Shown one piece after another: positions 40,573 to 50,100 of a stretch of DNA of 64,000 nucleotides (its first letter is position 1; the number at the start of each line of letters is the position of its first letter). Made by a program: the position numbers and the translations under genes. The notes beneath the pieces are model-generated. The model worked only from the letters and a program-made list of their open reading frames with translations, had not been told where the DNA came from and did not search any database. The stretch is from Tricholomella constricta (Eukaryota; Basidiomycota; Agaricomycetes; Agaricales; Lyophyllaceae), in assembly GCA_013368375.1 (NCBI GenBank), contig JAACJP010000042.1:333670-397669 (forward strand), written 5' to 3'.

Positions 40573-43527
40573 ATGTACCCCAGCCAAGTACCAACCTCCA
40601 GCAACGACGCGATTCGGGGCGGCGACAGCCGCACCGACCAGCAAAATTTGAACCCGGGGCCGAGTTCAAGTGGGGAGGGAGCGCAGGGGCGCGCGGAAAA
40701 TGCGCCCCTGCCCCCAACTTACATGGGCTTGCAGCCCCAATTATATCAATATCCTCCGGTTGGCCATATGAGCCAACCGCCCCATCAGGGGCAACAAACA
40801 TTTCCGACGGTTGGCCATATGAGCCAACCGCACCACCAAGGGCAACAACCACCTATGGGTGGTTTTTACCCGCCAGGGCTGGCATTCCAACAGATGCCAT
40901 CAATGGCGGGTTTCATGGGGTACCCGCAACCGACGTGGTACCCCCAAATGCCCATGCAGCCTGTACCGCACAATACGCGGTACAACGAATCGGAGAAGAT
41001 GGAGGTAGACGACCAAAGTCGTCTGCAAGCAAATGTCCCGCCGGCGCAAGTGGTGCGCGGCGAACCGGTGCGGCAACATGTTGCACCGAATGCAGACGAC
41101 AAAGCGTCGTCGGCGTCGAGTTCGCGGAGGATGGCAGACGATCGTAGAGTATCGCCTGCGTCAAGTTCGAGGAGACCATTCGCAGACGATGGTCTCCTTT
41201 CTTCTCTCTTGGATCGATTGGAAGACGCGGGTATTCACCGCGAATTTTGTGATTTCTTGGACGATGGAATGGCGCAGCTGGTTATAACCCAGCTGCTTGA
41301 TGCATACGATGGAGTTTGCGCGGATTTGAGACGCGTGAAAGCGAGAGAAGCGGCCATGGCTGAGCAACTCAGCCTGGCAAGAAAACGGCCGGCAGTAGCA
41401 TCGCCGGATCGCGGGGAGGGACCATCGTCCCGACCCATAAAAAGGCAGCAAATGGAGGTGCGTCGAGAAGAACGCACCTCATACGAGCCGCGACGACAAG
41501 AGAGGAGCGAGCCCAGGCGTCCGGAACGACGCCTGGAACAGGAGAATCGGCGGTACAACCGCCACCCCGACCAGGAAGTGTGGCGTGACGAACGCCCACT
41601 TGATTATGGTTCTCAACGGGAAGAGCGCCGAGAGGATCAAGGGACGCGCGAAGTGCGCCCCTTACCTGCTCGAGAAATCGAGCGCACGGCGTCGACATCG
41701 TCGACGTCAGCGGAAGCAAAGCCGCAAAACCTATCCGGAGCGTTACCGCCCCCGGGAGAAAGCCGGGTGCGGAACCCAGAACGAGGTTCTCAGAAGAAGG
41801 AACCTGTTGGCAAATATACTTTGCCAGCGCCAGCCCCTGCACCACCTAGTACGATGGTGCAGCCCCCAACGCCGCCCTCCAAAGGCAAACAGAAGGCATC
41901 GGATCCATATGCCGAGGCTATGGATGAATCGGACTGGGGTGAGTCGTCTGACGACGACAAGCCTGTCAGCAAGAAGAAGGCTGCCGGGCAAAAGCAGCAT
42001 CGCGAGAATATGGCTCGCAAAGCTGAGAAGGAGATGCCGGGGCGGATCCCTGACGAGCTCGGGGTGGTCTTCATCAACGACCGCCACGAGAGGGACAACC
42101 GCTTTTGGGATATGCTAGTGCGGACGATATATGTATCGTCCGCCCAGAATCGTGCCTACGCACTAGGCACCGCAGCGCGAGTGTCCGAAAGCGAGTTGGG
42201 GACGGGACACAATTCTCGTCCCCCATCGGGACGGCTATATGCCGTCGCACCACGCGGGTTCCCAATGAACCCTCGTGAAGTTGATCAGTTGTATGCACTG
42301 ATCAACGATCGGCGCCCCGGCGTGACGGATGAAGAGCGGGCAGAGGCCTTTATGCTCTTTAGGGAGTTCCGGCGAGTCTCCCTTTCGGTAGCGCCCCATT
42401 TGCGCGACCGATCCATGGCTCGAGCAGCCATGGATGAATTTAGAAGCGTCAACCGACCGTTCGATACACGGTCACCCATTTGGCAGGCCGCGCCAATTAG
42501 GCGGCCTGGGAGGGCATTCGAATATAGGCCGGACAAGCCTACACGAGGCGCTGGCCTGCCTCAGCCAGGCCCCGACCATGCCCTCGATGTCGAGCACTGG
42601 TGCCGACATATGATTCACCATGGGCGTATTGGTTCAAAGAACCAATACGGAGGAATCGTCATGGACTACCGGTCCCGCGTACATAGGCGCGGAACTTGGG
42701 GATACTTGTTGGCGAATGTACTAGCGCCAACTACCCACAGCATGCGGTCATGGTTCATGCGACTTTTCGCGACCATTACTGCGCGGCCATACCTCTACGC
42801 AGAGGCTGTGGCTGCCTATAACGAGGCCAACCCAGATCGGCCTTTCACACCGATCGAAGGCCCTGAGGTTACCATACCTCGCATCCAAGTGATCCCTCCG
42901 GAGGTGCGGATCACTGAACAAGGTGTCTTGCAACACCTTATCAACATTGGTATTCCAGTAAGCTGGATACACCATAGCTACACTTATGGTCTACATTATT
43001 TGGACCATAACTACTCTAACTCAGGTCCCTATAAGGACCTGTTCCGCAATGTTGACGACGATCGAGTTCGTCGTCTAGATGAAATGGGTGTTCCGCCCGC
43101 CATCCCTGAGTGGGATGGGTGGTACCATCCCACCACCGACGACATCACGCGCATCCAAACACTGATGCACGTGGAATTCCAGACCGAATCACTAGACTGT
43201 CTAGTGAGTTCGGAATGGATGTTTGTGGGTGAAGACCCACACTTCCGAGGACTCCGTGTTCGGGTGGGGGAATATCTCCCCCCAGGCCTGCATCACCCCG
43301 CTTCATCGGGATCGACGTCCATCAACGTCGAAATGGCGGACCCGGCGGCAGCTATACCTGCCCCCGCGACACCCTCCACAGTCGTGGCAGCTCCAACTGG
43401 AGCTACCGAAACCCAAGTGGACCCCGTGTCGGCCCTTACAGGGCCTTTATCACTGGCGGTGATTACCACCAGCCAGGGTCTGGTGGACAACAACACCACC
43501 GACCCCGACACAGTGATGGAGTCATAG
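40573..43527 (+). CDS. Element F third ORF, unrecognised 984-residue protein
   Basis: An intact ORF after pol in a different frame, starting 128 bases after the pol stop. The first 140 residues are rich in Pro, Gln, Met and Gly, with a duplicated PVGHMSQPPHQGQQ-like unit. Residues 205-275 contain a hydrophobic helical segment (DDGLLSSLLDRLEDAGIHRE). A strongly charged Arg/Glu region follows to about residue 400, then SDWGESSDDDKPVSKKKAAG. The last 450 residues look globular (IPDELGVVFINDRHERDNRF, HALDVEHWCRHMIHHGRIGS, YRSRVHRRGTWGYLLANVL). I see no signal peptide or membrane anchor, so an envelope is not supported. A role in particle assembly or RNA handling is possible but speculative. Confidence 0.8.
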   Translation: MYPSQVPTSSNDAIRGGDSRTDQQNLNPGPSSSGEGAQGRAENAPLPPTYMGLQPQLYQYPPVGHMSQPPHQGQQTFPTVGHMSQPHHQGQQPPMGGFYPPGLAFQQMPSMAGFMGYPQPTWYPQMPMQPVPHNTRYNESEKMEVDDQSRLQANVPPAQVVRGEPVRQHVAPNADDKASSASSSRRMADDRRVSPASSSRRPFADDGLLSSLLDRLEDAGIHREFCDFLDDGMAQLVITQLLDAYDGVCADLRRVKAREAAMAEQLSLARKRPAVASPDRGEGPSSRPIKRQQMEVRREERTSYEPRRQERSEPRRPERRLEQENRRYNRHPDQEVWRDERPLDYGSQREERREDQGTREVRPLPAREIERTASTSSTSAEAKPQNLSGALPPPGESRVRNPERGSQKKEPVGKYTLPAPAPAPPSTMVQPPTPPSKGKQKASDPYAEAMDESDWGESSDDDKPVSKKKAAGQKQHRENMARKAEKEMPGRIPDELGVVFINDRHERDNRFWDMLVRTIYVSSAQNRAYALGTAARVSESELGTGHNSRPPSGRLYAVAPRGFPMNPREVDQLYALINDRRPGVTDEERAEAFMLFREFRRVSLSVAPHLRDRSMARAAMDEFRSVNRPFDTRSPIWQAAPIRRPGRAFEYRPDKPTRGAGLPQPGPDHALDVEHWCRHMIHHGRIGSKNQYGGIVMDYRSRVHRRGTWGYLLANVLAPTTHSMRSWFMRLFATITARPYLYAEAVAAYNEANPDRPFTPIEGPEVTIPRIQVIPPEVRITEQGVLQHLINIGIPVSWIHHSYTYGLHYLDHNYSNSGPYKDLFRNVDDDRVRRLDEMGVPPAIPEWDGWYHPTTDDITRIQTLMHVEFQTESLDCLVSSEWMFVGEDPHFRGLRVRVGEYLPPGLHHPASSGSTSINVEMADPAAAIPAPATPSTVVAAPTGATETQVDPVSALTGPLSLAVITTSQGLVDNNTTDPDTVMES

Positions 43528-43883
43528 GTCGGGGAGACAACTTAATCCCCCCGTCAACGAACCGACCTCGACACGTAGGGCGTACCGCCGGGCCGACCGC
43601 CATTGTCAGGTGCAGACCACCTGACTCCCGAGGAGCAATCCGCAGGTTGCGTATTAACGCAACATTGGATGTCCTCACCACCATTCTTTGCCGCACGGCA
43701 CTTTGAGGCCGTGCAGTGGCGCTAATGCATCCACTACTCGTTAAGTCACGAATACGTATTATACCTACGTATTCTTGCATTATTTGATAGGTCTAGGTCG
43801 CCGGGACCTAGACCCTCCTTTTACTTTCTTTTTCTGCCCAACTCCCTGGTGAAGATCGCTACACGCGATCTTAAAGGGGGGTA

Positions 43884-44104
43884 TGTAAGGACGCACACTA
43901 TCTTATCTAATCTTGGTTATCTAATCGTATCTTATCGAGACGATTACGCTATTGTTTGGCAACACCTTCTGGTGTTGCCTATTTAATTCATTACATTAAT
44001 TAAGTATAAACAACCTTGTACACCTATACGTAGCAATCGACAGACTTGTCAAGCTTACGTCTAGTGTGAACAACAAGGTCCCCAAATTCTGTAACCCCGT
44101 TACA
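43884..44104 (+). repeat. 3' LTR of element F
   Basis: 221 bp, preceded by the polypurine tract at about 43871-43883 and followed by TTCAA. Confidence 0.95.
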
Positions 44105-44635
44105 TTCAAGAAGACGTTGGAAAATCTGGGACTGGAAAGAATGAGAGAAGTGAAAAAGGAAGAGAGAAGGAGGTACTTGATTTTCGAGAGGTAATTGAGT
44201 ATTGAGAATAGATTGAGCGTATAAGGAGTGGGGCGTAGTCCATAGGAGAAGTCGTTGACCTGCCGGTACAACGGGTCGATAAGGGCTAGGCGCATATGCG
44301 TTAGAAATGCGAGGATTGCGAGTTTTGTGAGAGGGTAAGGAGCCAGCGGCGATGCTACGTGGGTTTGGATTGGCAAGATAGACACCCGGCGCTACGGTGT
44401 GGGAAGTGGTGCGAGCTGGCGTTGCAGAGTCTTCGAGGGAAGGTGAATGTCGAGAGGAGGAGTGAGTCAAAGGAGCAGAGGGAATGACGAAGACCCCAGG
44501 AGCAATGGTCAAGGAAGTAGTACGGGCAGGCGTGCTTGCGATTTCGAAGACAGGAGTGCGTGGAAGGATCTCTTGAGGAGGTCCTACTCCGTCTACGAAG
44601 GCCTCGCAAGAGACCGAGCGGGAAATGTCAGACAT
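44105..44635 (-). CDS. DIRS tyrosine recombinase, N-terminal part
   Basis: Starts at ATG 44635, overlapping the RNase H stop codon in the sequence ATGTCTGA, which suggests termination-reinitiation. The 177 codons are rich in Ser, Pro and Thr and end SFQSQIFQRLLE at the F insertion point. The same frame continues at 33128 with SLTEST. No domain is recognisable in this N-terminal part. Confidence 0.8.
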
Positions 44636-45437
44636 GGAAAAATGAGAGGAGTTCGTGCGGTAGCGGGAAGCTATGCACGAGAAGAGTTCTAGGAGCGCCC
44701 GAGACTCCACGCGAGATCGGGTCGGCAGGATTGACTTTAGATTCGATGTATCTGAAGGATGGCACGATGAGGCGTTCGACGAGGACGGTGTACGTGCGAC
44801 GGGTACAGAGGTTGATAGGAGTATTGGGGCTACGATGTTTGTTGTGGGCGCCAATAGCTCCATAGTTATCCAAATGGATTAGGACGTGTGTGTGGGAGTA
44901 GGCGAGTTGCGCTAGGAACGAGATAACGAGTTCGATAGCGACGGCCTCCAGCCAGCATATATCATGCTGGGGTTGTTTCCAGTCGTCGACAAGTTGAAGA
45001 GCGTACCAGAAGTCGCCGATGATGAGACCTAGGTCCCACGACGTGGAAGCGTCGACGAAGATATCCACCTCGGCAATATCACGGATGGGGTGCAGTTGGC
45101 AGAAACCCAGAGGGTTTTCGAGCTTTGTCTGCCACCAGCGTAGAGCATGGACGACGGAATCCGATAGATGGTGGGTTACGAAGGCGTTCGTTTTGTAACC
45201 TGATTGAGTTTAGAAAAGGAAGCATGAGATATGGAATAGCTGACCTGACATGAAATTAGAGAAGGCTGGTAATCATGAAAAGCCTTCAGGATAAACAAAG
45301 GAGACGTGGACAAGCGTCCCATGAATGATTTGGATGTCGCGCAGCTTGAAAGTGGCGCGTTGTTGACAGTGAGCATTGAGCATGTTGGAGACTCGGCCGA
45401 GATATTTGAGACGTTTTTTCTCCGTCAGGGATACGGT
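44628..45437 (-). pseudogene. DIRS RT end and RNase H
   Basis: Beyond element E the frame continues from the RT C-terminus (TVSLTEKKRLKYLGRVSNML, TLVHVSFVYPEGFS) to a TGA at 45273-45275. It then reads LPAFSNFMS up to a 45-base intron (45200-45244, GT-AG), then KTNAFVTHHLSDSVVHALRW, and an RNase H-like domain (VDIFVDASTSWDLGLIIG, LDNYGAIGAHNKHRS). It ends at 44628. The TGA would be CGA with one C-to-T change and probably inactivates Pol. Confidence 0.75.
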
Positions 45438-45441
45438 ACGC

Positions 45442-45640
45442 TGGAGTGTCGCGGAGCGACGCTCCAAGGCAGGCGAAGTAAGGAGAGCGCGTTATTTGGT
45501 CTTGTTTGGCAACAGCTTTGGTAGCTTAGTCATAGGGGCCGCGGCCACTTTGGGCCAGTTGGTAGAAGGAATAATCATCTCATTCGCGCCGTCTGCACTC
45601 TCAACTAAGTTCGGTCGAGGGATCAACTTAGCCATCTCCA
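45442..45640 (+). repeat. 5' LTR of element E
   Basis: 199 bp, TGGAGTGTCGC...CATCTCCA. The first 30 bases form an imperfect inverted repeat (TGGAG.GTCGC / GCGAC.CTCCA). Confidence 0.94.
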
Positions 45641-45725
45641 TCTGGTGACGACAGCGATTCGATTTCAATTTTAAAGTCATAAAGTTTGAAGTTTTGAAGC
45701 TTAAAGACCTCGAAGAAAAGTACTG

Positions 45726-47195
45726 ATGCTTGAAAGAATTCCGAACGAAGAAGAAAAAAAGCCAAAAACCTACGCGCTGGCCCCAAGAACGCAATTCCGA
45801 ATCAACGGCCGATTCGCTGCCAGACCACTGCTGAGCCCATTACCACCATCCTCCGCTCCATCCAGTTCCACAGCTTCCCCAGCACCGGATTCCTTAGGCC
45901 TCGGTACGCAACGATCAACGCCGTTCACATCACCACCACCGCAACCAGACCCACAAGCAAACCCGTTCGACCAAAACGAAATGGCCGCCATGCTGATCGA
46001 ACCCTTCTGGGGCGACCTCAGGGAGAACGAGAACGCGCAGGACTTCTGGCGCGCATTCTGCCGTGCCATGGCAGGCAAAGACGATGCCCAAAAACTGGCC
46101 GAATTCGAAAACTTTCTGCACTCAGATAGTGTCGCTGACGAGTGGTTTTCTATGCTCGATCCCGCGCAGAAGGCCACCTGGCCACTCCTCAAAGCGGCGT
46201 ACGATCTACGCTGGCCGAAAGCGACGGTAGTCAAGAAGACAGCAACAGAATATGAAGAAGAGTTACTCACTACGAAATTGTCAGAGGCGGAGCTGGGGGA
46301 AAAGAGGATGGTCGCGGGGCGGAAGGTGTACACCCACGTCGCGTGGGCGGACGAGATGGGGAGGTTGGCGAGGGAGGCAGGGGTTGAAGCGGGGGCAGTA
46401 TACATCGGACAAGTGAGGAAGAGCCTACCTCCGGTGGTCAAGGCGAAGCTCGCGGATGAATACGCAACCTGGGCGTTGTTCCTAACTGCAGTGCGTGGCA
46501 TCAGCGTCACGTATATCAAGGAGAGGGTAGAAGAGGACAGGAAAAGAAGGGACGCGCTAGAGGCGGTAAAAGGCCGCATCGCGCAACTTGAAACCCCAAG
46601 AACCGCACTCGGGCGTCAGCTGGCCAACACGACCCTTGGCAGCGCGACGATTGCGCCGGCGGTCGGCACAACGCTGTTCGGACAGCAGAGCCCGGGGAAG
46701 GGAGGTTCGCAGGGACAGTATTCGAGGGGACCTGCACGCCAATTCACGGCAGAGGAGAAAGCCGCCTTCAGGGCTAGGTACGCGTCGCTTCTGCACCACC
46801 CCGACACGGATGCAGGTCGCTTGGCGCACAAGGCACAACAGCAGGCCTGGGCTAAGGCACACGGCGCGGGAGGACCAGTTACGGAGTTAACGCCTTACCC
46901 GCTGAGGCCCGGAACAAGTAAAGTCAACAATAACGAGTGCTACAAGTGTGGCCTCAGCGGGCGGGACCACCCAGGACGAGGCCACCTCAGTTTCAACTGC
47001 CCGGAACCCGACACCAAGCATCTTCACCCCCACGAGCAGCGGTGGCGAGCGATCTGTACCAACATGCTAAGGGGACCGAGGGAGGCTCCAGCGGCAGTAC
47101 GCTATATCGCAGTTGACGACTACGGCACGATCGAGGAAGTGGAGGAGACGTCCAGTACAGGAGAGTCGGGAAAAGCGGAAGGGCCGTCCGCGTAG
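45726..47195 (+). CDS. Element E Gag
   Basis: 489 codons from ATG 45726. The N-terminus is Pro/Ser-rich, then come the capsid-like region (LIEPFWGDLRENENAQDFWR), a long helical region (ISVTYIKERVEEDRKRRDAL) and the zinc knuckle CYKCGLSGRDHPGRGHLSFNC with CX2CX11HX4C spacing. It is intact and closely related to the gag of A. Pol follows in the -1 frame and has no ATG at the place where A has one, so a -1 frameshift near the gag end is the likely expression route. Confidence 0.92.
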   Translation: MLERIPNEEEKKPKTYALAPRTQFRINGRFAARPLLSPLPPSSAPSSSTASPAPDSLGLGTQRSTPFTSPPPQPDPQANPFDQNEMAAMLIEPFWGDLRENENAQDFWRAFCRAMAGKDDAQKLAEFENFLHSDSVADEWFSMLDPAQKATWPLLKAAYDLRWPKATVVKKTATEYEEELLTTKLSEAELGEKRMVAGRKVYTHVAWADEMGRLAREAGVEAGAVYIGQVRKSLPPVVKAKLADEYATWALFLTAVRGISVTYIKERVEEDRKRRDALEAVKGRIAQLETPRTALGRQLANTTLGSATIAPAVGTTLFGQQSPGKGGSQGQYSRGPARQFTAEEKAAFRARYASLLHHPDTDAGRLAHKAQQQAWAKAHGAGGPVTELTPYPLRPGTSKVNNNECYKCGLSGRDHPGRGHLSFNCPEPDTKHLHPHEQRWRAICTNMLRGPREAPAAVRYIAVDDYGTIEEVEETSSTGESGKAEGPSA

Positions 47196-50100
47196 ACCAG
47201 GACGATCGGACGACCCCGAGAGCGAAGACGGAGGAAGAGGAAGGCGTCCCCGCTGGCGACCGAGTGGCGGATGGGGACACAGTCGAAACTCGCAGTATAC
47301 TTCTTGACGATGTAAACATGGGCGAAGAATCGAACATCGTGAACCTGTACACAGCGGGATATCAGCGACAGCAAGATGAGGAAGGGAAGGAAGTCGAACC
47401 CTTCGTACACACAGTGAGTCTCGAAGGTCCGGGAGGGGAGATAGTGAGAGTGTGGGGCATGTTTGATGACGGGGCGATGGCGGCGGCCATGTGCAGCCGA
47501 GTGTTTGCGAAAGTAAAACACAGGCTGGGGGAGACACGACCTTCAAAACGCAGACTCCGGATGGCGGACGGGCAGATCATAAACGCGGAGGCTGTTTGGG
47601 AGGGGATGATGAGTCTGGGCGGCGTGAGGTTGAAAGGCTCATTCGAAGTCTTCGATAGCGGGGGGAGCTGGTCATTCCTGTTTGGAAAGCCTTTAATCCT
47701 GGCGTTCGACGCCGTGCACTACTACAGGCGGAATGAGGTCACCATCGCAGTGGGAGATGAGCGAGCGACACTCAGCAACCAGTTCAAAAATACGCAAGTG
47801 GGGGGCGACACCATACACTACCTCGGTTTTGGCGAACCCCAACGGATTGGCAGTGCCGGGAACCAAAGGCTCGGTTCCATCAGGGAAGAAAACACTGAAG
47901 AGGCGACATTCAGGGTCAAGGCGATGGCAGACAACATGCGAAGCGAAAACGAGGGGGACATACCACAGGAGGGCGGCAGCAAAACCGAGAAGTCAACATC
48001 CGAGGAAGGGAAGAACGGCGGGGTAGTGGAAGAGCACCGAGAATCCCAAGGGGGGGAGCAGAGCGGAAAAGAGGCGGAGGCAATGCATCCCGTTTGCCTA
48101 ACAACCATTGATGCAGAGGAGGCCGACATGGGAACACCGGTACACGACTTTGCCACGGAGGCAGAGGGAGGGATCTTCACGAGGAGGACAGACCCATTTC
48201 AACCAGCACGAGTGGACGAAATATTGAAGCAGGTTTCGGTGGGGGAGGACCTGTCGGAAACGGAGCGAGAGGAGGTGAAGGAGTTCATCGCACGGTATGC
48301 CGATGTGTTCGCGTTGTCGGTGGGGGAAGTCCTGGCGGTCGAGGGCGCCGTGCATACGTTGGACATTCCGGCAGACGCCACGTTCGCAAAGCGGGTGCAC
48401 CAACGACCGCTCACACCACCACAGCGCCGATACCTGCACACAAAAGTTGACGAGATGTTGGCAGCGGGGGTCATCGAGCAGTGTGAGCCCGGCCAGGTGA
48501 AGTGTGTGTCGCCCACAACACTCGCGCAGAAGGCCCACCAGGGCGCGGGCCTCAGTTTAGCGGAATTACAACACAGAGTCAATGACCAATGCGTAGCGAA
48601 CGGGTTACCCACTTACTTTCCTATGCCGGACAGACCACCAACTAGAACATCGGACGAAGGAGAACAAGGTGAACCAAAGTGGCGGATCTGCCAGAATTTC
48701 GCGGAGATCAATAGGATCACGAAGGTCGCACCGATGCCGCAAGGCGACATACGAGTGAAACAGCAGAAACTTAGCGGGAAGCGATGGGTATCGCTATTTG
48801 ATTTTGCAGCGGGGTTTTACGCGGTGGAGGTCGCGGAAGCGTCGAGGCCGTATACGGCATTTTACGTTGAGGGTCGCGGGTACTTTTGGTATAGGAAGAT
48901 GCCGTTCGGGCTGACGGGCGCGCCATCGACATTTGCGCAGATGACAGCGAGAACCCTGCACGACTTGCTGGTGCAGGAGGTATTGGAGTTGTTCGTCGAC
49001 GACGGGGGGACGTCGGCGGACGCGTTTCGGGAGATGATGACGAAGTTAGAGTTGATCTTCGGGAGGTTAGGGAGAAGGGCCTCTCTACATCGGCGCCGAA
49101 AACGACACTGTTTGCGACAACGGGTGTGTTCGCAGGCGCGACGGTGGGACCGAAGGGGGTGCAACCTGACTTGGCCAAGCTGACTGCGATCGTCAACTGG
49201 CCGACCCCCGCCGATGCACAGAACCTCGCAGCCTTCCTGGGCCTCGCTGGCTGGTTCCGAGACTTGGTCCAGGGCTACGCGAGGATAGAGGCGCCGTTGC
49301 GGAACTTGTTGAGGGAAGTGGATGTACCGGCAGGCGCGACAAAGTCGGTGTATAGGCGCGCAATGGCGAACTTCAAGCTAGCCGGCAGGTGGACGCCGGC
49401 GCATGCGGAAAGCTTCCTGACACTCAAGAAAATCCTGACGTCGGAGCCGGTGTTACGCGCACCACAGTGGGATGGCACCCCATTCGTCCTTACCACGGAC
49501 GGGTGCGTCGACACATTCGGAGCCGTCCTGGGACAACGTTTCACCACCGGAACACCTAGCGGTGCTTCCATCACGAAGTTGCATCCTATAGGATTCGCGT
49601 CAAAGAGGACCTCTACAGCGGAGGAGAAGTACAAACCATTCTTGCTGGAGTTCGCCGCGCTGAAGTTCGGCCTGGACAAGTTTTCCGACATAGTGCGGGG
49701 ATTTCCGGTCATCATCAAAACAGATTGCCAGGCGTTGAGAGACGTGCTTATGAACGACAAGCTCAATGCAACGCACGCGCGGTGGAGGGATGGGATATTA
49801 GCTCACCAGATTATAGATGTTTGCCACGTCGCAGGGAAGATTAACGTCGTGGCAGACGGGCTGAGCCGGGCGGCGGAAGGAAGTCCAAAAGTGGTTGGGG
49901 ATGGAAGCGAATGGACAGTCTGTGAGGACTGGGAGGCCGTCACTGGTCTAGTGCACGACATCTTCCACATGGCGACGCTGGACGAGGGCGAAGCATTGAG
50001 GCAGCGATTTGCGGAGGAGCCAGTGTTCTTGGAGGTCGTGGAGGCCTTACTCGAACTCGACCACGAGCGCAGTGCAGCAGACCGGCGAAGAGCGCGGCAC

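Larger units (their letters stand above)
33134..44104 (+). mobile_element. Element F: hairpin-rich chromovirus (Ty3/gypsy) with three ORFs
   Basis: A 10,971-bp element with 221-bp LTRs that appear identical, flanked by the 5-base duplication TTCAA (33129-33133 and 44105-44109), so a very recent insertion. The order is LTR, gag-protease, UGA, RT-RNase H-integrase-chromodomain, a third ORF, a polypurine tract (TTAAAGGGGGGTA), LTR. All catalytic residues checked are present. The whole transcribed region, including LTR, leader and 3' UTR, is studded with perfect inverted repeats, described under findings. A standard primer-binding site is not evident after the 5' LTR, which is followed by a T-run and TAAGCTACC. 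Confidence 0.95.

Noticed and set aside
40573..43527. Calling the third ORF of F an envelope gene
   Set aside because: There is no signal peptide, membrane segment or fusion-type feature, so position after pol is the only argument.
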